Origin: Burkholderia sp. 9120
GTDB lineage: Bacteria; Pseudomonadota; Gammaproteobacteria; Burkholderiales; Burkholderiaceae
NCBI RefSeq assembly: GCF_000745015.1
Contig: NZ_JQNA01000002.1
Span: 1,302,001-1,366,000 of the forward strand
Length of the DNA: 64,000 nucleotides
Reading direction: 5' to 3'
Shown here: piece by piece, positions 57,472-64,000 of the stretch
How the letters are laid out: each line of letters opens with the position of its first letter
Numbering within the stretch: the stretch's first letter is position 1
Made by a program: the position numbers and the translations under genes
Notes under the pieces: model-generated
Told to the model about the DNA's origin: nothing
The model's input: only the letters and a program-made list of their open reading frames with translations
Database searches by the model: none

Positions 57472-59601
57472 TTAGAGGTCGATCTGGATTGACGCGCGAA
57501 CGGTGCGCGGGGCGCCGAGTGTGGCGGTGCCGCTGTCGCTGCCGGTGTAGCCGCTCTGACCGGCCGGCGTGATGTTGGCCCAGTAGTGCCGGTTGGCGAC
57601 GTTATCGACGCCGACCCGCAGCGTCACAGCTTTGGCGGCGATTTTCGTGCGGTACCGCGCGCCGAGATTGAAGATCGTGTAACCGTCGACGTAATCGCTG
57701 TTCGAATAGTTGGCCGCGCGGCGGCTCGCATAGTTCATGTCGACGTTGAAGCCGAGGCCGGCCACCGTGGGCACCGAGTAATCCACCAGCGCATCGAACA
57801 CCACGCGCGACAGACCAAGAATCTGCGTGCCGTTGGTTGCTGCGACACCGGTGTTGTGCAAACGCGGATCCAGCAGCGAAAGTCCGGTGTAGATGTTGAG
57901 ATCGCGGGTCACGGCGCCCGTCGCGGTCAGTTCGAGCCCACGGTTGACCTGCTGGCCGCCTTCGGCGAAAACATTGTTCGCTTCCACCAGCGCATACGGC
58001 CGCTCGATGCGATACAGCGCGGCGCCGAGCGTCGCGCCCGCCATGTCGACCTTATAACCGAGCTCCCATTCCTTGCTTCGATACGGCGCGAGGGAATTGC
58101 CCGCGTTGAGCGTGCCCGACGGGGCGATATCGCCCTGCTGCAGGCTGTCCGCATACGTGAGGTAGGCGGTCATGTTCTCCTGCGGTTTGTACATCAGGCT
58201 AACCGTCGGACTGACGCCATCCGCGGAATATTTGCTCGTGATCGTCCCTTTCGCGTTGTAGTTCTCGGCGTGGATCCAGCTTTGGCTGGCCGCTAGCAGC
58301 ATCGACCAGTGCGGGTTGAAGCCGATCGTGTCGCCCACGTTGATCGACTGCTGGAACGTGCTGACGGAACGGTAGCGATGCGAGAAGTCAGGCAACGCGG
58401 GCTGGCCGAAACTCGCCGGATTGTTGAGGTTGCCGGTGCCGAGCGTGATCGCGCCCGTTTGATAAGGCGTGTACCGATTCCAGTAGAAGCCCGTGGTGGA
58501 GACGAACACGTCGTGCGTCAGGCCGGCGAGTACGACGTGGCCGTTCAACGCGATCGTATTGCTGATTACCTGGTCGAGACTGTACGTGGTCGTCGCCGTC
58601 GTTTCGGTATAGGCGCCCTTGTTGTTGGTGAGCGTGAGCGTCGGCACGGTCGAAGCGCGGTCGTTCGTTTCGCGCTGCACGCCGGCGCTCAGGTGCCAGT
58701 CCGGATTGAAGTCGTGCTTCAGCGTGGCGCTCATCATGTTCGTGACGTTGTCGTCACCGGCCCATGACTGGCCGTAGCCGACCGTCGACGGGTTCGGCGC
58801 GGCGGGCAGCAACACGTTCTTCGCGAGGGCGAACGTCCCGGGGAAGCCGGTGTCCAGATAATGGTACGTGCTGAAGTTGGTTTCGAGCCGTGTGTCCGGC
58901 GTGAACCGGATATCGAAAGCCAGGCTCGCCAGGTCCCGGCGCAGGCGGCTGCCCGAGACATAACCCTCGCCGTTCTGGTTGAGCAGGTTGAGCCGGTAGC
59001 CGAAACGATCGTCGTTGCCGAAGTGCCCGCTGAGATCCGCGCGCTCGGTGAACAAGGCGTTCGACTCGTAGCCGAACGTGAATTCGCGCAGCGGCTGGTC
59101 GGTCGGCCGCTTGAGCACGTAGTTGAACGTGCCGGCTGGGCTGGCCGGTCCGTAGAGCGCGCCGGCGAGGCCGTTTAGTACCTGGATGCTGTCGAACTGC
59201 TCGATTGGGTAATCGGTCGTCGCAGCGATGTTCATGCCGTCAATGCGCGTGTTCTGCACCACGCCGGCCTGCATGCCGCGTGTTTGCGGCCGGATATTCA
59301 GACCTTGCACCGAGGGGATGAAGCTGAACGCCTCCTGCACACTGCGCAGTTGCTGATTCTCAGCCAGCGACCTGGGGATGATGTTGATCGAATACGGCGT
59401 GTCGAGCAGATTTTTCTTGCCCAGCGGCCCGACGACCGCCTGATCGACCCGGTACGAAGGGTAAGGCGTGGGCTTGATGCCGGTGACGACGATCGGGGTC
59501 AGTTGAGCGTCGGAATCCTGCGCATGGGCCGGGACGGTCGCGGCGACGCCTGCGGAGACGACGGCAAGCATGCGTAGGGTGCAGCGGGAGGGTGGTGTCA
59601 T
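57472..59601 (-). CDS. TonB-dependent outer membrane receptor
   Basis: 709 residues from the ATG at 59601 (MTPPSRCTLRMLAVVSAG); a longer frame upstream passes through the operator region and is not used. Signal peptide ends near AHAQ. TonB box candidate TPIVVTG and a plug domain (GKKNLLDTPYSINIIPRSLAENQ, FNYVLKRPTDQ) are followed by a 22-strand barrel ending GAPRTVRASIQIDL with the terminal aromatic/hydrophobic pattern. It has siderophore-receptor-type motifs (TYADSLQQG, YKPQENMTAYL). Its partner gene is a ModA-like protein, so the substrate may be an oxyanion complex rather than iron. A palindromic operator lies 18-38 bases upstream. Confidence 0.92.
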   Translation of the reverse strand: MTPPSRCTLRMLAVVSAGVAATVPAHAQDSDAQLTPIVVTGIKPTPYPSYRVDQAVVGPLGKKNLLDTPYSINIIPRSLAENQQLRSVQEAFSFIPSVQGLNIRPQTRGMQAGVVQNTRIDGMNIAATTDYPIEQFDSIQVLNGLAGALYGPASPAGTFNYVLKRPTDQPLREFTFGYESNALFTERADLSGHFGNDDRFGYRLNLLNQNGEGYVSGSRLRRDLASLAFDIRFTPDTRLETNFSTYHYLDTGFPGTFALAKNVLLPAAPNPSTVGYGQSWAGDDNVTNMMSATLKHDFNPDWHLSAGVQRETNDRASTVPTLTLTNNKGAYTETTATTTYSLDQVISNTIALNGHVVLAGLTHDVFVSTTGFYWNRYTPYQTGAITLGTGNLNNPASFGQPALPDFSHRYRSVSTFQQSINVGDTIGFNPHWSMLLAASQSWIHAENYNAKGTITSKYSADGVSPTVSLMYKPQENMTAYLTYADSLQQGDIAPSGTLNAGNSLAPYRSKEWELGYKVDMAGATLGAALYRIERPYALVEANNVFAEGGQQVNRGLELTATGAVTRDLNIYTGLSLLDPRLHNTGVAATNGTQILGLSRVVFDALVDYSVPTVAGLGFNVDMNYASRRAANYSNSDYVDGYTIFNLGARYRTKIAAKAVTLRVGVDNVANRHYWANITPAGQSGYTGSDSGTATLGAPRTVRASIQIDL

Positions 59602-59610
59602 TGAAATTGC

Positions 59611-59654
59611 CGTTACGAAATATTGCGGTTCGCAATATTCGGCGAAATATAACG
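59611..59654. promoter_or_regulatory. palindromic operator upstream of the TonB receptor
   Basis: Perfect inverted arms AATATTGCG (59619-59627) and CGCAATATT (59631-59639) around a 3-base centre. Outer arms CGTTA (59611-59615) and TAACG (59650-59654) are also inverted. ATATAACG at 59647-59654 resembles a ModE half-site, and the ModA-like gene in the operon makes molybdate control an attractive guess. The identity of the regulator is inference. Confidence 0.65.
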
Positions 59655-59778
59655 GGGTGCGCGAATTCTTGTAAGGGCTCAGGTGCAAATAGTCGAAATA
59701 GCATAAAAATTGGGCTGGTCGAGCGAGGGAAGCGTCGGCCGCGCTACTATCCGCAACACCTGGCTTGAGACGAACTGG

Positions 59779-60003
59779 ATGGAACTCTGGATTCAACCCC
59801 GCGCCGCATGCGCCGACCTGCACGGCCAACCGTCGCTTGTCGATCCGCACGGCGAGTTGCTGCTCGACAATGTCGACTGGAAGGAAGGTCAGCGCGCGGC
59901 GGAGAAATACACGTGCGCGCGATGCAGCGGCGTGATGGATCGCGCGCTGATGGGTAAGCCGGCACGGCAGCTTTGGACGTTGATGAATGCGGGGCAGCAT
60001 TGA
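59779..60003 (+). CDS. small hypothetical protein with CxxC
   Basis: 74 residues from the ATG at 59779. DLHGQPSLVDPHGELLLDNVDWKEGQRAAEKYTCARCSGVMDRALMGKPARQLW has a CARC motif that may bind zinc. No family recognised. It is divergent from the TonB receptor and shares its upstream region. The start is uncertain because the frame is open further upstream. Confidence 0.5.
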   Translation: MELWIQPRAACADLHGQPSLVDPHGELLLDNVDWKEGQRAAEKYTCARCSGVMDRALMGKPARQLWTLMNAGQH

Positions 60004-60194
60004 GCCCGGCGGTGGCTAATCGGACGCGGCTGGGCTTGAAATCCCCTTGGCGGCGAGCAGCCGATTGCGTCCACTCGTCTTGGCTTCCTACAACGCCGTG
60101 TCCGCAACGAGGATCAGTTCCGTCGGCTCACTCGCGCCCCCGGGTCGGGACTCGCGCGGCTACCCGGGCGCTGGAAGTGCTCATCCGACACACG

Positions 60195-60965
60195 CTACCG
60201 ACCTTCACCGACATCGCTCAACGCCCGGACCATCCTCTGCGCCGACTCTTCAAGCGAGAGCCTCGCCCGCTCAACCGTCGACGCCGCGTCCCAATCCGCC
60301 TGCACGCCGACAGAAAGCGCATACCTCACTCGCCCGTCGCGCAGAATCGGCACCGCCATCAACGGTAGAGCGGCAGCCTCCGCATGCGCGCCGCCGACGA
60401 TCGCCTCGCCGTACGTCCACACCGCGGCGTCGCCCCCGCAAGCGCTCCGCACGCCGCGAGCCACGTCGCCGAACTGCCCGCCGCAAAAACCCGTGCCGCC
60501 AATCGCGAAGCGCGCCCCCACCCGGGTCGCCGCACACGCGCCGCCTGGATCGTCCGGTAACGCCTGCGCGATCACGACAGCCTGCATACCGTCGAGCGCC
60601 AGCCATTGCGCCGCCGCTAACGTCCGATTCGCCAGCTCGCGGAGCACGGGTGCCGCCACCCTCACGACCGACGCCCCGTCCAGAAAGCTTGTCCCGATGC
60701 CCAGCACGGCGGGCCCGGGACTCAGACGCCCCGCCTCGTCTTCCACCAGAAAACCCAAAGACGCCAGACTGCGCACCAGACGCGCGACCGTGCTGCGCGG
60801 CGCATCCAGATAAGCAACCAGTTCGCTCATCGCCCATTTCGGCCGCGCCGTCGAAAACACCTGCATCAACCGCAGCCCGCGCACCAATGCAGGCACCAGG
60901 TTCGATACCGACGCGCAAGCCTGGCCGTCGCCCGCCTCCGCCACAGCGCCACCCGATGAACTCAT
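60195..60965 (-). CDS. IclR-family transcriptional regulator
   Basis: 256 residues from the ATG at 60965 (MSSSGGAVAEAGD). The N-terminal winged HTH reads LMQVFSTARPKWAMSELVAYLDAPRSTVARLVRSLASLGFLVEDEAGRLSPG, and the C-terminal effector domain is GTSFLDGASVVRVAAPVLRELANRTLAAAQWLALDG through RYALSVGVQADW to LSLEESAQRMVRALSDV. It probably senses a small aromatic or organic ligand. It starts 7 bases after the stop of the AraC gene, so both form an operon. Confidence 0.9.
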   Translation of the reverse strand: MSSSGGAVAEAGDGQACASVSNLVPALVRGLRLMQVFSTARPKWAMSELVAYLDAPRSTVARLVRSLASLGFLVEDEAGRLSPGPAVLGIGTSFLDGASVVRVAAPVLRELANRTLAAAQWLALDGMQAVVIAQALPDDPGGACAATRVGARFAIGGTGFCGGQFGDVARGVRSACGGDAAVWTYGEAIVGGAHAEAAALPLMAVPILRDGRVRYALSVGVQADWDAASTVERARLSLEESAQRMVRALSDVGEGR

Positions 60966-60972
60966 CTCCCCC

Positions 60973-61938
60973 TCATCGACCACCACGCCGCTCCAGATCG
61001 AGTGGATCGGGCGCGGACTTGACATACGCCCTGGGCGGCATCCCGGCCCAGCGCCGAAACGCGCGCGCAAAGGCCTTCTCGGAGGTATAGCCGACACGCT
61101 CCGCCACCTCGATCAACCGGCTGCGGCCACGCGTCAACTCGCCCGCCGCGAGATACATCCGGTATGCCGTCAAATGCGCGATCGGCGTTTCGCCGACCAG
61201 CTCGAGAAAGCGCACGCTGAACCCCGAGCGCGACAACCCGGCCGCCGTCGCGAGATTCGCCACCGTCCACGCCTTCGCGGGCGTCCGATGGATCAGCGCC
61301 ATCGCCTGACCGATCTGCGGATCGGCCATGCCGCGCAACCAGCCGGTATGCCCGCCGGTGCTGCTCGACAGATGCGCGCGCAGCAGATGAATGAACAGCA
61401 CGTCGGCAAGACGCGCGGCGGCCATCGCCCAGCCGGGCTGCGCCGCCATCGATTCCTGAATGAAGCTGGTCAAGGTATTGGCAAGCCACGGCGCGATTGC
61501 GGCATCGCCGGAACGAATGTGAATCAGTGGCGGCAGCATGCCGAGAAAAGGATTGCGCATCGACTCGCGAAACACGACGATGCCCGTGTACAACTCGCTC
61601 AACGCGCCCTCGCCACCCGCCGAAAAAGCCAGCGGCGTATCGAAGCGCGGCTCGATGCCCTGACTCGCCATCAGTTCGTCGAACGGCACGGGCACTTCGT
61701 CGAGCGCCGAGCACATCACATGCTCGTGGCCGTGCGGCAGCAACACGAAGTCGCCGGGTTCGACCCGCACGGGCTGCATCCCCTTGACGACGATATAGAA
61801 CGGATTACCCGAACAGGTGCGGAACGGCGCGCCGGCCACCGCGGGCTTGTTGAAGGCCCACGGCGCCGCCAGCGAGAATCTGCCGGTCACGACCGTATCG
61901 GCCCGCAAGTCGGACAGGACATCGCTCAGCAAATCCAT
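60973..61938 (-). CDS. AraC-family transcriptional regulator with cupin domain
   Basis: 321 residues from the ATG at 61938 (MDLLSDVLSDLRADTVVTG). The N-terminal cupin-type AraC_binding domain is LSDVLSDLRADTVVTGRFSL through YIVVKGMQPVRVEPGDFVLLPHGHEHVM. The C-terminal HTH_18 carries two helix-turn-helix units (WTVANLATAAGLSRSGFSVRFLELVGETPIAHLTAYRMYLA and LIEVAERVGYTSEKAFARAFRRWAGMPPRAY). Located next to the porin gene; it may control porin or cluster genes. Confidence 0.9.
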   Translation of the reverse strand: MDLLSDVLSDLRADTVVTGRFSLAAPWAFNKPAVAGAPFRTCSGNPFYIVVKGMQPVRVEPGDFVLLPHGHEHVMCSALDEVPVPFDELMASQGIEPRFDTPLAFSAGGEGALSELYTGIVVFRESMRNPFLGMLPPLIHIRSGDAAIAPWLANTLTSFIQESMAAQPGWAMAAARLADVLFIHLLRAHLSSSTGGHTGWLRGMADPQIGQAMALIHRTPAKAWTVANLATAAGLSRSGFSVRFLELVGETPIAHLTAYRMYLAAGELTRGRSRLIEVAERVGYTSEKAFARAFRRWAGMPPRAYVKSAPDPLDLERRGGR

Positions 61939-62005
61939 CGGTTCGTCCCTCCCTTGCGTGCACCGCGTCGTCCGCATGCCGGCTGCACCCGCCGCTCGCC
62001 TCATG

Positions 62006-63085
62006 CTAGAAACGCTGCTGGATGCCGACCATCACGCCGAGCTGATCGGCGCCGGTTTGCACGGTGCCGGCCGCAGCCACCGGCGCGGCGGCCTTCTGGC
62101 TGTTGAGCATATAACCGAGCGACGAGTACACCGACGTGCGCTTCGACAGAAAGTAGGTCGCACGCGCGATCAGCAGCGTCGAGTCGGAGACGCTCCTGAC
62201 GTTATATCGCACCATTTGCGTGTCGAGTGAAAGCGCCGGCAGCGCGAAATAGTTCACTCCGACAAAAAACAGATCCGTCTGACTATGAACCGCCGCCGAC
62301 GTGTTGCGCCGCTCCCAGCCGCCGCCGAGTTTCGCGTCGCCGTATTTGACGTAAGCGTCGACGATGGTCCGGGTATCGGTGTACGCGCTGTTCGTCAACG
62401 GCGCGGACGCACCGGTACCGCCGCGCATCACGTCATACGAAGCCGCCATGCCGAAATGCGCCGAATCGTAGGCGGCCAGCGCCGTGTACTGGCGGCAGGC
62501 AATGAAGTTGCCGGCCACCTGCCCCGCGCAATCGGTCGCGGACGGGCCCGCCGGTCCCGCGGCGTCGCGACCGAAACTGTAGGTGCCGCCGAGCGTGAAG
62601 CCGCCGAATTTGCCGAGGTAGCCGATCGCATTGTCGCTACGCGCATTCGGCAGATAGGTGTCGAAGCTCGCCATCGAATGAATCGACGGGCCGATCACGT
62701 CCGCCTGCAGCAACGCGTAATACGACATGTTGATCTGGCGCCCCAGCGTCAGCGTGCCGTACGGGCTGCTGATACCGACGTTCGCGGCACGGCCGAACAG
62801 ACGGCCGCCGTAGTTCAGTGCGCCGGTGCCGGTGGCAAAACCGCTTTCCAGCTGGAAGAACGCTTGCGTGCCGCCGCCCAGATCTTCAGCGCCGCGCAAG
62901 CCGAAGCGCGACGGCACTTCGCCGGTCAGCGCCGGCATGCCGACGACCGAGCCGCCGGTCGCCGCATGGTTGTAATACTGCACGCCGGTGTCGACGATTC
63001 CGTACAAGGTCACGCTGCTCTGCGCATGAGCCAGATTCGCCACGCCGAGCAGACACGCTGCCGCAAGATAGTTTCTCATTTCCAA
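62006..63085 (-). CDS. Gram-negative porin
   Basis: 359 residues with a signal peptide (MRNYLAAACLLGVANLAHAQ). The mature start SSVTLYGIVDTGV is the hallmark of Burkholderiales porins of the OmpC type (16-stranded trimeric barrel). Typical elements are SRFGLRGAEDLGGG, FQLESGFATGTG, SYGLG-like strands and the C-terminal aromatic residue (MVGIQQRF). It is a general diffusion channel, probably regulated by the adjacent AraC gene. The ATG at 63079 is a possible alternative start. Confidence 0.95.
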   Translation of the reverse strand: MEMRNYLAAACLLGVANLAHAQSSVTLYGIVDTGVQYYNHAATGGSVVGMPALTGEVPSRFGLRGAEDLGGGTQAFFQLESGFATGTGALNYGGRLFGRAANVGISSPYGTLTLGRQINMSYYALLQADVIGPSIHSMASFDTYLPNARSDNAIGYLGKFGGFTLGGTYSFGRDAAGPAGPSATDCAGQVAGNFIACRQYTALAAYDSAHFGMAASYDVMRGGTGASAPLTNSAYTDTRTIVDAYVKYGDAKLGGGWERRNTSAAVHSQTDLFFVGVNYFALPALSLDTQMVRYNVRSVSDSTLLIARATYFLSKRTSVYSSLGYMLNSQKAAAPVAAAGTVQTGADQLGVMVGIQQRF

Positions 63086-63210
63086 ACCCTGGTTAAATTA
63101 GCCATCCGAATCATCAGGGCCGCTGGAGCAGCTCTGGTGTTGCCGATGATCCGTCGATTGAAACAGCCCGTCAGGCACGCCCGCGAGTTCGCGGGCATGG
63201 CGCGGCGACC

Positions 63211-63537
63211 TCAGTGATCGGGCGCGCCCGCGAGCACCCAGTTGACGAGGAGCCGCGCGTCGGCGGCGTCGATCCGGTTCGGCGGCATCGGCACATTGCC
63301 CCACACGCCCGCGCTACCCTGCTGCACATGCTTGACGAGCAACGCGGCGGCGTTGCTCTGGCCGCTATAACGCGCGGCCACGTCGTGGTAAGCGGGGCCG
63401 ACGAGCTTCTTGTCCACCGCGTGACAACCGAGGCAGGCGTGCTCGCCGGCCAGCGCCCGCGCGCGGTTGAAATCGGTGTCCGCGTGCGCGTGAACGGCAA
63501 CGCACGCGAATGCAACCAGCAGAGTGGTTCTTTTCAT
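63211..63537 (-). CDS. exported class I cytochrome c
   Basis: 108 residues with a signal peptide (MKRTTLLVAFACVAVHAHA). Haem motif CLGCH near residue 37, with an NVPMPPN segment carrying the distal Met ligand about 50 residues later and a typical c-terminal helix (ADARLLVNWVLAG). The size is that of cytochrome c551/c552 electron carriers. It sits next to a molybdenum hydroxylase subunit gene, so it probably accepts its electrons in the periplasm. Confidence 0.93.
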   Translation of the reverse strand: MKRTTLLVAFACVAVHAHADTDFNRARALAGEHACLGCHAVDKKLVGPAYHDVAARYSGQSNAAALLVKHVQQGSAGVWGNVPMPPNRIDAADARLLVNWVLAGAPDH

Positions 63538-63597
63538 AAAGCCTTCTTCAACAAGTGGGGAAAAACAGTCGACGGCAGCGCCCGGCTGCCCGGAAAA

Positions 63598-64000
63598 TCA
63601 AACGTCGAAACGCTGTGGCAGCGGCATCGAACGCAAGCGCTGTCCCGTGGCGCGAAACAGCGCGGCGGCCACTGCCGGCGCAACCGGCGGCAACGCGACT
63701 TCGCCGCAACCTTGAGGCGCGCGGTCGCTCGGCACGATCACGGTTTCCACCTTCGGCATCTCGGAGAGATTGAGCAGCGGATAGTCCGCGAAATTGCTTT
63801 GCACGACGGCGCCTTTCGCAAACGTGATTTCGCTCTTGAACGTGTTGGTGAGCGCGAAGCCGATGCCGCCTTCGATCGCTTCCTGAATCAGCATCGGATT
63901 GATCGGCCGGCCGCAGTCGACGGCGCACACCACACGCTCGACTTTCACCTGCCCGTGTACAAGACGCAGTTCGACGATCGTCGCGACATAGGTGGTAAAT
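63598..64000 (-). CDS. molybdenum hydroxylase large subunit (IorB-like), C-terminal part
   Basis: Frame enters from the right edge of the window; about 133 C-terminal residues are visible. VERVVCAVDCGRPINPMLIQEAIEGGIGFALTNTFKSEITFAKGAVVQSNFADYPLLNLSEMPKVETVIVPSDRAPQGCGEVALPPVAPAVAAAL matches the C-terminal end of isoquinoline 1-oxidoreductase beta/xanthine dehydrogenase-type large subunits: DCGRPINP, QSNFADYPLL and QGCGEVALPPVAPA, with the Glu of GEVALPP as the catalytic glutamate. The start and the small iron-sulfur subunit lie outside the window. It needs molybdenum cofactor, which fits the ModA-like gene nearby. Confidence 0.93.
   Translation of the reverse strand, partial: FTTYVATIVELRLVHGQVKVERVVCAVDCGRPINPMLIQEAIEGGIGFALTNTFKSEITFAKGAVVQSNFADYPLLNLSEMPKVETVIVPSDRAPQGCGEVALPPVAPAVAAALFRATGQRLRSMPLPQRFDV

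Overview
The window is high-GC DNA from a Burkholderiaceae-type betaproteobacterium (Burkholderia, Paraburkholderia or Caballeronia). The basis is the porin of the 'SSVTLYGIVDTGV' type, the codon use and the phage gene content. Species and replicon cannot be fixed from sequence alone.

Layout. (1) 1-685: 5' portion of an AT-rich hypothetical gene cut by the window edge. (2) 0.9-11.7 kb, minus strand: a six-gene operon for a type I secretion system. In transcription order it holds a formylglycine-generating-enzyme-like (SUMF1-fold) exported protein without the catalytic cysteines, a 1077-residue secreted repeat/RTX-like protein, an HlyB-type ABC transporter, an HlyD-type adaptor, a TolC-type outer membrane channel and an exported alpha/beta hydrolase with a duplicated C-terminal module. 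(3) 12.1-49.7 kb: a complete-looking temperate phage with lambda-type head genes (terminase GpA, gpW, portal, ClpP-type protease, decoration protein, capsid E) joined to a P2-type contractile tail (V, W, J, I, fibre, sheath, tube, E/E', tape measure, U, X, D), then lysis genes and a D12 adenine methylase. All of these are on the minus strand. The control region lies at 41.0-41.5 kb: a divergent operator between a Cro-like and a CI-like gene. Leftward early genes are CII-like, DnaB, an O-like initiator that contains iterons, and a Q-like protein, followed by a terminator and the late operon. Rightward from the repressor runs an operon of small phage genes with a ParB-like protein. A phosphoribosyltransferase/SLOG gene pair and a tyrosine integrase complete the phage at 47.4-49.7 kb.

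(4) 49.92-54.60 kb: a tRNA-Arg(CCT) gene is split at its anticodon loop. Its 5' part is at 49921-49961 and its 3' part at 54559-54602, and each carries the same 10-bp core. The 4.6 kb between them is AT-rich, has no integrase, and carries its own intact tRNA-Arg(CCT) with a terminator plus six uncharacterised genes: two membrane or membrane-embedded papain-fold proteins, one membrane protein, and a three-gene operon with a duplicated N-terminal module. This looks like a separate cis-mobilisable cargo element or the cargo end of the prophage. (5) 54.6-64.0 kb: chromosomal genes. These are a DGPF/YCII protein with an ECF42-type sigma factor, a TonB receptor plus ModA-like binding protein operon under a palindromic operator, IclR and AraC regulators, a porin, a cytochrome c and the end of a molybdenum hydroxylase large subunit.

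How the parts fit. The late operon has several intrinsic terminators, one directly after the Q-like gene, which fits antitermination control of late genes. The left end of the prophage is not resolved: no second attachment core was found near 12 kb, so the type I secretion cluster could be neighbouring host DNA or prophage cargo. Functions are assigned by reading motifs in translated sequence; no database search was run.
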